Source of the DNA: Leadbetterella sp040829825
Lineage (GTDB): Bacteria; Bacteroidota; Bacteroidia; Cytophagales; Spirosomataceae
Direction: 5' to 3' (one strand)
Assembly (NCBI RefSeq): GCF_040829825.1
Contig: NZ_JBFOLH010000021.1
Length of the DNA stretch: 64,000 nt
Part shown: positions 8,956 to 16,909 of the stretch, one piece after another
Layout of the letters: the number at the start of each line of letters is the position of its first letter
Position numbering within the stretch: position 1 is the stretch's first letter
Program-made: the position numbers and the translations under genes
Notes under the pieces: generated by a model
Seen by the model: the letters and a program-made list of their open reading frames with translations, nothing else
Database searches by the model: none
What the model was told of the DNA's origin: nothing

Positions 8956-9480
8956 TTACCGGGATGTAATGGCAGGCAATGAATGCAGCTGCTTCAGAAT
9001 TTCTTTGAACCATACGGTATATTTCTCCGGAGACTCCTCTGCATCAGATTGCAGATCATCCATGTCTACCCAGCGGTAGTCGGATATTTCCTGCGGGTCA
9101 GGAGAAATGGCGCCTTCGTATGTGCCGAAGAAGACATGGTCGATCTCGTTTTCGAAAAGGCCGTTTGTGAAAGCCGCCCGGTAATGAAAGGTAAACCGGT
9201 GGGTAAGTGTACAGGTGAATCCCATTTCTTCTGCCAGCCGCCTTTCGGCAGCTTCGCCGATTTCCTCTCCCCGGTTAGGATGCCCGCAACAGGTATTGGT
9301 CCATAGCGATGGCGAATGGTATTTCCCGTCGGCACGCTTTTGCAACAGCAGCTGTCCGCGCGTATTAAAGACCAGGACAGAAAATGCCAGGTGCAGCAGG
9401 CCTTTTTTATGAACTTCTATCTTTTCTTCATAACCGGTGATATTTCCTGCTGTGTCGGACAAAGGGATAATGATTTCCAT
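8956..9480 (-). CDS. idi: Isopentenyl-diphosphate delta-isomerase, type I
   Basis: A 174-residue Nudix-fold enzyme that interconverts IPP and DMAPP for isoprenoid synthesis in the cytoplasm. LHLAFSVLVFNTRGQLLLQKRA opens the Nudix fold, LWTNTCCGHP contains the catalytic cysteine (C65) and FENEIDHVFFG the catalytic glutamate (about E112). The frame is open a further 38 codons upstream, but that part is hydrophobic junk-like sequence without homology, so the ATG at 9480 is chosen; the resulting length equals the family norm. It is divergent from guaB. Confidence 0.92.
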   Translation of the reverse strand: MEIIIPLSDTAGNITGYEEKIEVHKKGLLHLAFSVLVFNTRGQLLLQKRADGKYHSPSLWTNTCCGHPNRGEEIGEAAERRLAEEMGFTCTLTHRFTFHYRAAFTNGLFENEIDHVFFGTYEGAISPDPQEISDYRWVDMDDLQSDAEESPEKYTVWFKEILKQLHSLPAITSR

Positions 9481-9611
9481 GAAGCTTCTCACTTTTAATT
9501 CAAAACATGCTGTAATGCCCTTAAGGTTCATTATCCGGGTAGCATAACCGTAAAATCGGGAGGATTTACAAAAAAATAAGAAAAGGAAGAACATATTTTA
9601 CGTAAATATGC

Positions 9612-9619
9612 TAACTTTG
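9612..9619 (+). promoter_or_regulatory. -7 box of guaB
   Basis: TAACTTTG matches TAnnTTTG and lies 32 bases before the guaB start. No good -33 box was found at the expected distance. Confidence 0.5.
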
Positions 9620-9651
9620 CACCGCAAATAATAACCTGTATTGTTTGCACC

Positions 9652-11121
9652 ATGATAGACTCATCCAAGCTTCTTTTTGAAGCACTCACCTACGACGACG
9701 TCCTCCTTGTTCCGGCCTACTCTGAAGTTCTCCCGAAAGATACAAGTACCCGTACCCGGCTTACCCGGAATATCTGGTTAAACCTGCCTTTGGTATCTGC
9801 TGCCATGGATACCGTTACTGAACACGAAATGGCTATTGCCCTTGCCCAGGAAGGCGGTATTGGCATCATCCACAAAAATATGACCATTGAGCAGCAGGCC
9901 GATGAGGTCAGACGGGTGAAACGTTCAGAAAGCGGGATGATCATTGACCCGATCACTCTGGATGAAAGTTCGGTGGTAGGCGATGCCCTCCGGATCATGC
10001 ACGAGTTTAAAGTGGGAGGTATTCCGGTAATTGACGGTGCGAACAAATTGAAAGGGATTGTCACCAACCGGGATCTTCGTTTCCAGACCGACAGGAGCCT
10101 GCCTATCCGCCAGATCATGACGGTAGAAAACCTGGTCACAGCCAATGAAGGCATCAGCCTGGAAGAGGCAGAGGGAATCCTCATGACCCGGAAGATTGAG
10201 AAGCTGCCTATCGTAGACAAAGAAAATAAGCTGGTAGGGCTGATCACTTACCGGGATATCCTGAAAAAATTAAATAAGCCGAATGCAGCGAAAGATAAGC
10301 TGGGCCGGCTGCTGGTGGGCGCTGCCGTAGGCGTTACAGCCGACCTGGTAGAAAGGGTTACCGCCCTGGTGAAGGCCGGCGTAGATGTGATCAGCATTGA
10401 TACGGCGCACGGGCACTCAAAAGGCGTGATAGATGCCCTTTCCAATATTAAAAAGCTGTTCCCGAACCTGGAAGTGATCTGTGGAAATATCGCTACGGGA
10501 GAAGCCGCTAAAGCGCTGGCCGATGCCGGGGCGGACGCCGTTAAAGTAGGTGTGGGACCCGGAAGTATCTGCACCACCCGGATCATTGCCGGTATAGGCA
10601 TGCCGCAGCTCTCGGCAGTTAACCTGTGTGCTGAGGCCCTGAAGGGAACAGGCATCCCGGTGATTGCTGACGGTGGTATCCGTTTTTCAGGCGATATCGC
10701 CAAAGCCATTGCCGGTGGCGCCAGTACCGTGATGATCGGATCGCTGCTGGCCGGAACCGAAGAGGCGCCGGGCGAGGTGGTGATCTTTGAAGGAAGAAAA
10801 TTCAAATCGTATCGTGGTATGGGGTCTCTGGAAGCCATGGAAGACGGGTCAAAAGACCGCTATTTCCAGGATTCAACGGTAGATGCCAAGAAACTGGTGC
10901 CGGAAGGTATTGTGGGCCGTGTACCGTATAAAGGGGCTGCCCGTGAGATCATTTACCAGATGACCGGCGGTTTAAAAGCCGGTATGGGTTACTGCGGAGC
11001 CAAAGATATTGAAGCGCTTCAGGGAGCCAAGTTCATTAAAATAACCTCTTCCGGTATGCGCGAGTCGCATCCGCACGATGTGCAGATCACGAAAGAGGCA
11101 CCGAACTATTCGACAAAGTAA
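9652..11121 (+). CDS. guaB: Inosine-5'-monophosphate dehydrogenase
   Basis: A 489-residue cytoplasmic enzyme oxidising IMP to XMP with NAD+, the committed step to GMP. LTYDDVLLVPAYSEVLP is the typical N-terminus; two CBS domains (about 95-205) interrupt the TIM barrel; GVGPGSICTTRI holds the catalytic Cys near residue 305; GYCGAKDIEALQ lies near the C-terminus. Full family length. It stands alone with its own -7 box and ends before a large inverted repeat. Confidence 0.97.
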   Translation: MIDSSKLLFEALTYDDVLLVPAYSEVLPKDTSTRTRLTRNIWLNLPLVSAAMDTVTEHEMAIALAQEGGIGIIHKNMTIEQQADEVRRVKRSESGMIIDPITLDESSVVGDALRIMHEFKVGGIPVIDGANKLKGIVTNRDLRFQTDRSLPIRQIMTVENLVTANEGISLEEAEGILMTRKIEKLPIVDKENKLVGLITYRDILKKLNKPNAAKDKLGRLLVGAAVGVTADLVERVTALVKAGVDVISIDTAHGHSKGVIDALSNIKKLFPNLEVICGNIATGEAAKALADAGADAVKVGVGPGSICTTRIIAGIGMPQLSAVNLCAEALKGTGIPVIADGGIRFSGDIAKAIAGGASTVMIGSLLAGTEEAPGEVVIFEGRKFKSYRGMGSLEAMEDGSKDRYFQDSTVDAKKLVPEGIVGRVPYKGAAREIIYQMTGGLKAGMGYCGAKDIEALQGAKFIKITSSGMRESHPHDVQITKEAPNYSTK

Positions 11122-11143
11122 GAGAATTGAGGTAAATATGCCC

Positions 11144-11211
11144 GGTTCTCGACTACACTCGAACTGACACGTAGCGGCTGCCATTTGTCAGTTCGAGTGT
11201 AGTCGAGAACC
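11144..11211. repeat. Long perfect inverted repeat (REP-like)
   Basis: Arms of 26 bases (11144-11169 and 11186-11211, beginning GGTTCTCGACTACACTCGAA) are perfect reverse complements around a 16-base loop. It lies between the convergent guaB and nucleoside transporter genes and could act as a terminator. The arm sequence resembles a dispersed 'TTCTCGACT..GCTCGAAC' palindrome that I recall from many Bacteroidota genomes, so it may be a REP-type element rather than a gene-specific terminator. Confidence 0.7.
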
Positions 11212-11234
11212 AGGAACCCGCACCGGACCATTCA

Positions 11235-12476
11235 TCAGAACAATAATCCCGCAAAGGTGGCCGACATATAGCTGGCCAGTGTACCCGCTACCAGCGCCTT
11301 CATGGCCACCTGGGTCAGGTCTTTCCTTCGTGACGGCTCCAGGGCGGAGATCCCCCCGATCTGGATACCCAGGGAGCCTAAGTTGGCAAACCCGCATAGG
11401 GCAAAGCTCACAATGGCAATGGTTTTGGGAGAGAGTGTGCCGTGAGCAATAAAATCTTTCAGTTGCAGGTAGGCCACAAACTCATTTGCTGCAAGCTTGG
11501 TGCCCATTAATGACCCGGCTTGTATCACCTCGCCTGAAGGCACACCCATAGCCCAGGCAAAGCCGGAGAAAAGATAGCCCAGGATCAGGTCAATGCTTAA
11601 ATCGGGAATGCTCAGAAGCCCGCCCAGCTTACCCAGGATGAAGTTAAGGAGGGCAATGAGGGCCAGGAAGCCGATCAGCATGGCCAGCACGTTCATGCCC
11701 ACTTTCAGTCCGTCAGAACAGCCGGCTGAAATGGCGTCAATCACATTGGTATGCTCTTTGGCTACTTTGAGCTTTACTTCACCGCTGGTTTCAGAGGTCT
11801 CTGTTTCGGGGTACATCAGCTTGGCAATGGCCAGGGCGCCCGGTGCGGCCATGATGCTGGCCGCAATAAGGTATTCCGCCTTCACGCCGAATTGAATATA
11901 AGTGGCCATCACTCCGCCCGCTATACAGGCGTAGCTCCCGGCCATGGAAGCCATCAGCTCAGAGCGGGTCATGCCCTTCAGGTAGGGCTTGATCATAATC
12001 TGCGCTTCTACCTGGCCTACAAATGTACTGGCAATATTGGAAAGCGCCTCTGCCCCGCTAACGTGCATCAGCCACTTCATGCCCCTGGCCAGCCATTTGA
12101 TAATAAATTGAATAATGCCGAAATGATAGAAGATGTTAACCAGCACCGCTACAAAAATGATGGTGGGGATGATCTTGAAGAAGAAGATAAAACCGCCGCC
12201 ACCCAGGGCTTTGTTTACCGCTTCCACATTGGCTAACGGGCCGAAAACAAATTCACCGCCATCGTTGGCGAAATCGATGATCCGGGTAACCCAGGCGCCC
12301 AGGGTACCGAAAATGGTTTTCCCGATGCTCGTTTTCAAGATAAAAAGCGCTAACAGAAACTGCAGGCCTATACCTACACCTACGGTTCTGAAATTGATGG
12401 CTTTTTTGTTATTGGAGAGTGCATAGGCAACGCCCAGGATGAGGATGACACCTAAAATGCCGGTAAAATTTTGCAT
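11235..12476 (-). CDS. Concentrative nucleoside transporter (CNT/NupC family)
   Basis: A 413-residue inner-membrane importer that takes up nucleosides with a cation gradient. Hydrophobic segments span the whole chain. Signature sequences are ISGAEALSN-like SGAEALSNIASTFVGQ, GTKLAANEFVAYLQL and FALCGFANLGSLGIQIGG, which line the nucleoside and ion sites in CNT transporters. Length matches bacterial NupC. It is convergent with guaB, which works in the same purine economy, although nothing shows co-regulation. Specificity cannot be read from the sequence. Confidence 0.93.
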   Translation of the reverse strand: MQNFTGILGVILILGVAYALSNNKKAINFRTVGVGIGLQFLLALFILKTSIGKTIFGTLGAWVTRIIDFANDGGEFVFGPLANVEAVNKALGGGGFIFFFKIIPTIIFVAVLVNIFYHFGIIQFIIKWLARGMKWLMHVSGAEALSNIASTFVGQVEAQIMIKPYLKGMTRSELMASMAGSYACIAGGVMATYIQFGVKAEYLIAASIMAAPGALAIAKLMYPETETSETSGEVKLKVAKEHTNVIDAISAGCSDGLKVGMNVLAMLIGFLALIALLNFILGKLGGLLSIPDLSIDLILGYLFSGFAWAMGVPSGEVIQAGSLMGTKLAANEFVAYLQLKDFIAHGTLSPKTIAIVSFALCGFANLGSLGIQIGGISALEPSRRKDLTQVAMKALVAGTLASYMSATFAGLLF

Positions 12477-12517
12477 CGGGTATAAATGTAAAATTAGGAT
12501 TGGTTTTGCTAAGGTAG

Positions 12518-12607
12518 AAACTAAAAGTGAAAAGTGAAAAGTTTAGGAACATTTAGTAATAACCCCGGCTCCTTAACCGGTTACTTCTCACTTTTAGCTT
12601 TTAGTTT
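12518..12607. repeat. Imperfect inverted repeat of A/G-rich words
   Basis: A block of repeated 'AAAAGTGA' words at 12518-12541 is matched by an imperfect reverse complement at 12584-12607 (about 20 of 24 bases). It fills the gap between cysS and the nucleoside transporter, both on the minus strand, and may fold into a hairpin after cysS. Confidence 0.45.
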
Positions 12608-12623
12608 TTACCTTTTCACTTAC

Positions 12624-14114
12624 TTACTCCTCCCACGCCCAATCTATCTTATGCTTCATGTCTTTGATCACCATCTGGTTGGCTTTAAAATAAGCCCGTA
12701 TTTCGTCTACCTTGTCGTATTGCTGGGCTGATTTGTACTCTTTGTAGAGCTCCAGCATGCCCCTGATGACGGTTTCGTCATTGCCCAGCGACTCTTCCTC
12801 AAGCCCGAGAATCTCTTGTGTGAATGTCAGGAAGGAATTGACCAGGTCATTGAAGTTCTGCCCGCCGAGCGCCGCAGGCGGAAGCTGGTTCATATAAACC
12901 ATGTTGATGAACTTCAGCAGGGTGAAAAGCTGGGCCACGGCTACGGCCGTGTTCAGGTCATCATTCAGGGCATCATAAAAGGAAGAAATGGCTTTGGTCA
13001 GCTCGTTGACCTTCTTTTCGTCAATGGCCACCGAGTCATCCGGAACATATTCCAGGCTGCGGGCTATTTTCATCCCGTTCAGTATCCGGCGATATCCCTT
13101 CTGAGCAGCCTTCAGGGCGTCATTGGAGAAGTCGAGGGTAGACCGGTAGTGCGATTGCAGCATGAAAAACCGTACGGTCATCGGACTGTACGCCTGCTCC
13201 AGCAGCGGGTGGTTACCGGTGATCAGCTCGCCGGGAAGAAAGCTGTTGCCCAGCGATTTAGACATTTTCTGCCCGTTTACGGTCAGCATATTGGAGTGCA
13301 TCCAGTACCGTACAGGATCTTCACCGGTCAGCCCGATGCCCTGGGCTATTTCGCACTCGTGGTGGGGAAACTTCAGGTCCATGCCGCCCCCGTGAATGTC
13401 AAACTGGTTGCCCAGGTATTTTACACTCATGCAGGTACATTCAATGTGCCAGCCCGGAAATCCTTTTCCCCAAGGGCTGTTCCATTGCATAATATGTTCT
13501 GGCGCCGCCTTTTTCCAGATGGCAAAATCAAGCGGGTTGCGTTTTTCGGCCTGCCCGTCCAGCGTACGCGTTTCGTTCAGCAGATCTTCCAGGATACGGC
13601 CCGAAAGCTTCCCGTAATTATTTCCCTGCTCGTTGTACCGGTTGATATCGAAATACACCGAACCGTTAGATTCATAAGCCAGCCCTTTACTGATCAGGTC
13701 CTGAACGGCCTCGATCTGCTCAACAATATGCCCGGTAGCCGAGGGTTCAATGCTCGGATTCAGGAAGTTGAACATCCGGAGTACGTCATGGAAATCATTG
13801 GTGTACCGCTGGGCTACCTCCATGGGTTCCAGCTTTTCCAGCTTGGCTATTTTCCCGATCTTGTCTTCACCTTCGTCGCCGTCGCCTACCAGGTGGCCCA
13901 CATCGGTGATGTTCCGTACATACCGCACTTTATAACCGGTATGAAGCAGATAACGGTAGAGCACATCAAACGTGAGAAACGTACGCACATTTCCCAAATG
14001 AACGTTATTGTATACGGTAGGACCGCAGACGTACATGCCCACGTGGCCTTCATTAATCGGTTGAAAAACTTCCTTTTTCCTTGAAAGTGAATTGTAAAGT
14101 TTTAACGGTTGCAT
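12624..14114 (-). CDS. cysS: Cysteinyl-tRNA synthetase
   Basis: A 496-residue class I aminoacyl-tRNA synthetase. CGPTVYNNVHLGN contains the first zinc-ligand Cys (C30) and the HIGH-equivalent HLGN; ECTCMSVKYLG gives a further ligand Cys, followed by GGGMDLKFPHHECEIAQ; KMSKSLGN is the KMSKS loop. An in-frame ATG nine codons upstream (14141) is rejected because it lies inside the -7 promoter box, and family members begin at the PLKLYNSL segment. It faces away from the SGNH lipoprotein gene. Confidence 0.96.
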   Translation of the reverse strand: MQPLKLYNSLSRKKEVFQPINEGHVGMYVCGPTVYNNVHLGNVRTFLTFDVLYRYLLHTGYKVRYVRNITDVGHLVGDGDEGEDKIGKIAKLEKLEPMEVAQRYTNDFHDVLRMFNFLNPSIEPSATGHIVEQIEAVQDLISKGLAYESNGSVYFDINRYNEQGNNYGKLSGRILEDLLNETRTLDGQAEKRNPLDFAIWKKAAPEHIMQWNSPWGKGFPGWHIECTCMSVKYLGNQFDIHGGGMDLKFPHHECEIAQGIGLTGEDPVRYWMHSNMLTVNGQKMSKSLGNSFLPGELITGNHPLLEQAYSPMTVRFFMLQSHYRSTLDFSNDALKAAQKGYRRILNGMKIARSLEYVPDDSVAIDEKKVNELTKAISSFYDALNDDLNTAVAVAQLFTLLKFINMVYMNQLPPAALGGQNFNDLVNSFLTFTQEILGLEEESLGNDETVIRGMLELYKEYKSAQQYDKVDEIRAYFKANQMVIKDMKHKIDWAWEE

Positions 14115-14138
14115 TCGATGCTTTACTAAAATGTTTTG

Positions 14139-14146
14139 CAAAATTA
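14139..14146 (-). promoter_or_regulatory. -7 box of cysS
   Basis: On the minus strand this reads TAATTTTG, a perfect TAnnTTTG box, 24 bases before the chosen cysS start. It overlaps the more upstream ATG and so decides against it. Confidence 0.5.
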
Positions 14147-14262
14147 CCGTTTTAAATACAGGATTGTTTATTTAATTGCGATTAATATGCCATTTTCTTC
14201 AGTTCTGCGGTATTTTTATGCCCCGTGATAAAAGAAAATCATCCTCTAATTAAATAAAAATA

Positions 14263-14943
14263 ATGAAAAACGTAGTTTTAGCGGCTTTCCTGTTGGTGTT
14301 GTATTCCTGCTCGCCTGCAAAGAAATATGCGGAATCTTCCAGACATTGGGAAAAGGAGATTTCCGAACTGGTCAGGCAGGATGAAACGCGGGTATACCCG
14401 GACAATTCCATCCTGTTTATCGGGAGCAGCAGTATCCGCCTGTGGGATAATATTGAAAAAGATATGGCTCCTTACCCGGTGATCCAGCGGGGCTTTGGCG
14501 GCTCTAACCTGCGTGATGTGCTGGTTTATGAGAACCGGCTGGTCAATCCCCATAAGTTCAGGGCCATTGTGGTTTTTGTAGCAAATGATATTTATGGAGG
14601 AAAAGAAGATATTACGCCCGAGGAAGTATTGAAATTGTATACCCAGCTGGTGAAAAGCATCCGGAAGGAACATAAAAAAGAGCCGGTCTTCTGGGTTCAG
14701 ATCACCCCGACGGAGTCACGGTGGCATGTCTGGGATAAGATTCAGCAGGCCAATACGCTGATCAAAAATTACACGGAAAAGCATAAAAACCTGTATTATA
14801 TTGAAACGGCCCCGGCATTTTTAGGAGCAGACGGGAAGCCCATCAAAGAATATTTCCGGGAAGATAAGCTGCACCAGACGCAGAAAGGGTACGATGTGTG
14901 GGCATCAATTATTAAAAAGTCATTAGATAAAAATTTGAAATAG
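14263..14943 (+). CDS. SGNH/GDSL-like hydrolase lipoprotein
   Basis: A 226-residue lipoprotein: lipobox LYSC (Cys16) after a short hydrophobic signal. SGNH blocks are visible: ILFIGSSSIRLW (nucleophile Ser around 55-57), GFGGSNLRD (Gly block), VFVANDIYGG (Asn block) and EDKLHQTQKGY (Asp and His of the DxxH block). Such proteins are esterases or deacetylases acting in the periplasm or at the outer membrane; substrate unknown. The next gene, also a lipoprotein, follows after a repeat-filled gap, so they may be separate units. Confidence 0.85.
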   Translation: MKNVVLAAFLLVLYSCSPAKKYAESSRHWEKEISELVRQDETRVYPDNSILFIGSSSIRLWDNIEKDMAPYPVIQRGFGGSNLRDVLVYENRLVNPHKFRAIVVFVANDIYGGKEDITPEEVLKLYTQLVKSIRKEHKKEPVFWVQITPTESRWHVWDKIQQANTLIKNYTEKHKNLYYIETAPAFLGADGKPIKEYFREDKLHQTQKGYDVWASIIKKSLDKNLK

Positions 14944-14950
14944 CCATGAG

Positions 14951-15051
14951 CAGTCAGCTATCAGCTATCAGAAGTCGGGCACACCGGGTGACGTATCACC
15001 AACCGGCCCATGAATAAGCGGTCCGCCGCTGCGGCTGATAGCTGAAGGCTG
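14951..15051. repeat. Inverted repeat of 'AGCTATC' words
   Basis: TCAGCTATCAG at 14961-14971 and its exact reverse complement at 15035-15045, each embedded in further similar words, flank a 63-base loop. The style is the same as other word repeats in this window (12.5 kb, 19.95 kb). Confidence 0.4.
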
Positions 15052-15070
15052 AAAGCAAAATTTATACATT

Positions 15071-16156
15071 ATGAAAACATTATTCTATTTGCTGAGTGCA
15101 ACAGTTGCTCTTTCGGCCTGCACAAAGCAGGAAAGTAAGCAGGACGGGTACGGGATCCTGGTGGGTACCTATACCCAGAAAGGCTCTGACGGAATCTATT
15201 ATTACCGCCTGGATGCCGATATGAAGAACCCGGAGCAGGTTTCTTCTGCCAAAGGGGTTAAAAATCCTTCCTTCCTGGCGGTAGAGGGCGACCGGGTGTA
15301 TACGGTAAACGAAGAAGAGCAGGGTAAGGTGCAGGCCTACCGGCTGGATAAAGAGACCGGGGCGTTTACGTTGATCAATGAGCAGGAAACCGGCGGCGCT
15401 CACCCGTGCCATCTATCCACTACGGGCAAATGGCTCTTTGTCGGTAACTACAGCGGAGGAAACCTGGCGGTTTTTCCGTTAGAAAGCAGCGGAGCGTTGG
15501 GCAACCGTACACAGTTGATCGCCAATTCGGGTAACGGACCCGTTAAAGATCGGCAGGAGAAGTCGCATGTGCACTCCGCCAACATCACTCCTGACGGGAA
15601 GAGCTTATGGGTAGCTGACCTGGGAACCGATGAGATCCTGGTTTTTGATATAGAAAAAGAAGGTATACGCGAAAAGCACCGGATCAAAATTACACCGGGA
15701 GCCGGTCCGCGTCATATAGCGTTTCATACCGCCCTGCCCGTGGCCTACCTCATTAATGAGCTGAACAATAAGGTTTGCGTGATTTCTACCACTGATTTTT
15801 CCCTGCTGCAGGAGATCTCGGCCCTGCCTGAGGGCTTTGAGGGAACCAGCTTTTGTGCGGATATCCATGTTTCTCCCGACGGTAAATTCCTGTATGGCTC
15901 TAACCGGTATTCCGATTCGATCGTAACTTTTAAGATCGACGGGCAATCGGGGAAAATAAGTACGGAAGGGTATGTTCCGGCGGGAGGAAAGGTGCCGCGT
16001 AATTTTGCGATATCGCCTGACGGGAAATACGTTCTGGTGGCGAACCAGGATTCGGATAACGTGGTGGTATTTGAACGGGATGCTGCAACCGGGCTGTTAA
16101 AAAATACCGGCACGGAAATCCCTGTTTCCATGCCGGTGTGCGTGAAATTTTTGTAG
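15071..16156 (+). CDS. Lactonase family beta-propeller lipoprotein (6-phosphogluconolactonase-like)
   Basis: A 361-residue protein of the YbhE/Pgl type. A signal peptide with lipobox LSAC (Cys16) makes it an envelope lipoprotein, unlike the cytoplasmic E. coli Pgl, so its true substrate is doubtful. Typical propeller signatures are GTYTQKGSDGIYYYRLD, NPSFLAVEG, GGAHPCHLS, KSHVHSANITPDG, GPRHIAFH and GGKVPRNFAISPDGK; the PRNFAISPDG and PRHIAFH pair is characteristic of PF10282. Full length for the family. Confidence 0.85.
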   Translation: MKTLFYLLSATVALSACTKQESKQDGYGILVGTYTQKGSDGIYYYRLDADMKNPEQVSSAKGVKNPSFLAVEGDRVYTVNEEEQGKVQAYRLDKETGAFTLINEQETGGAHPCHLSTTGKWLFVGNYSGGNLAVFPLESSGALGNRTQLIANSGNGPVKDRQEKSHVHSANITPDGKSLWVADLGTDEILVFDIEKEGIREKHRIKITPGAGPRHIAFHTALPVAYLINELNNKVCVISTTDFSLLQEISALPEGFEGTSFCADIHVSPDGKFLYGSNRYSDSIVTFKIDGQSGKISTEGYVPAGGKVPRNFAISPDGKYVLVANQDSDNVVVFERDAATGLLKNTGTEIPVSMPVCVKFL

Positions 16157-16167
16157 GAATGCGCTTC

Positions 16168-16197
16168 GCAGGAATGTGCCCGGAGGCGCGTTCCTGC
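16168..16197. terminator. Short hairpin between convergent genes
   Basis: GCAGGAA at 16168-16174 pairs with TTCCTGC at 16191-16197 in the 46-base gap between the lactonase and slyD stops. It is weak and has no T run. Confidence 0.3.
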
Positions 16198-16202
16198 AAC
16201 GA

Positions 16203-16730
16203 TCAATGATGATGATGTCCGCCCGGGCCGTGCACATGCCCGTGATCCATTTCTTCTGCTGAAGCTTCCCGCACGGAAATGATTTTGCCTTCAAATTTCA
16301 GGGTTTTTCCAGCCAGCGGATGATTGAAGTCAATAATGACTTTATCGCCCTGAACTTCCAGTACCCGGCCCTGGATCTTCGCACCGTCGTCGTTGGTGAA
16401 AGGAATAGGATTTCCGGGTTCCAGGAAGCCGTCAGGAACTTTCCCGTCTTCAATTTTAAACATATCGATACTGAACTCAACTACATTGTCCTCATAAAAT
16501 TCCCCGAATGCGTCTTCTGCTGATATTTCAAAATTATAGGTATCTCCTGCCGAAAGGCCATTCAGGTTTTCTTCAAACTTCGGGGGAAGGCCACTGTGGC
16601 CGGCCAGGTAGTGCATGGCCTCGTCGTCAGCTACTTCTTCCACCAGTTCAAACTCGTCGTCAGGTGACAAAGTATAAAGCGTATAAGCGGTAGCAACCAC
16701 CTTTCCGTCAGAAATTTTCATAGTGCTCAT
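16203..16730 (-). CDS. slyD: FKBP-type peptidyl-prolyl isomerase, SlyD type
   Basis: A 175-residue proline isomerase and chaperone with an insert-in-flap domain. DDEAMHYLAGHSGLPPKFEENLNGL and FNHPLAGKTLKFEG are the conserved FKBP pieces. The C-terminus (HGHVHGPGGHHHH) is a short metal-binding His tail, as used by SlyD to bind nickel or zinc. There is a second ATG three codons in (16721); either start is possible. Cytoplasmic, no signal peptide. Convergent with the lactonase gene. Confidence 0.9.
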   Translation of the reverse strand: MSTMKISDGKVVATAYTLYTLSPDDEFELVEEVADDEAMHYLAGHSGLPPKFEENLNGLSAGDTYNFEISAEDAFGEFYEDNVVEFSIDMFKIEDGKVPDGFLEPGNPIPFTNDDGAKIQGRVLEVQGDKVIIDFNHPLAGKTLKFEGKIISVREASAEEMDHGHVHGPGGHHHH

Positions 16731-16883
16731 AGTTTTAGAATGTTATCAGCTTCCGGCAATAAGCATTTGCGTTTGATGCGTAAGCTGATTGCTCATGGCT
16801 ATTTCGTTTATTTTAAGACAAAGGTAGGACTTATGCCCGCATTAAAGATGCGATCAGGGCAATTATCTTTAGGAATATAGTCC

Positions 16884-16891
16884 TACTTTTG
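16884..16891 (+). promoter_or_regulatory. -7 box of menD
   Basis: TACTTTTG matches TAnnTTTG and lies 18 bases before the menD start; no convincing -33 element. Confidence 0.45.
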
Positions 16892-16909
16892 CAAAAAAAC
16901 AGGAAGTGA

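Noticed and set aside
12816..14084. 422-codon open frame on the plus strand
   Set aside because: It is antisense to cysS, which has unmistakable family motifs, and its translation has no protein character.
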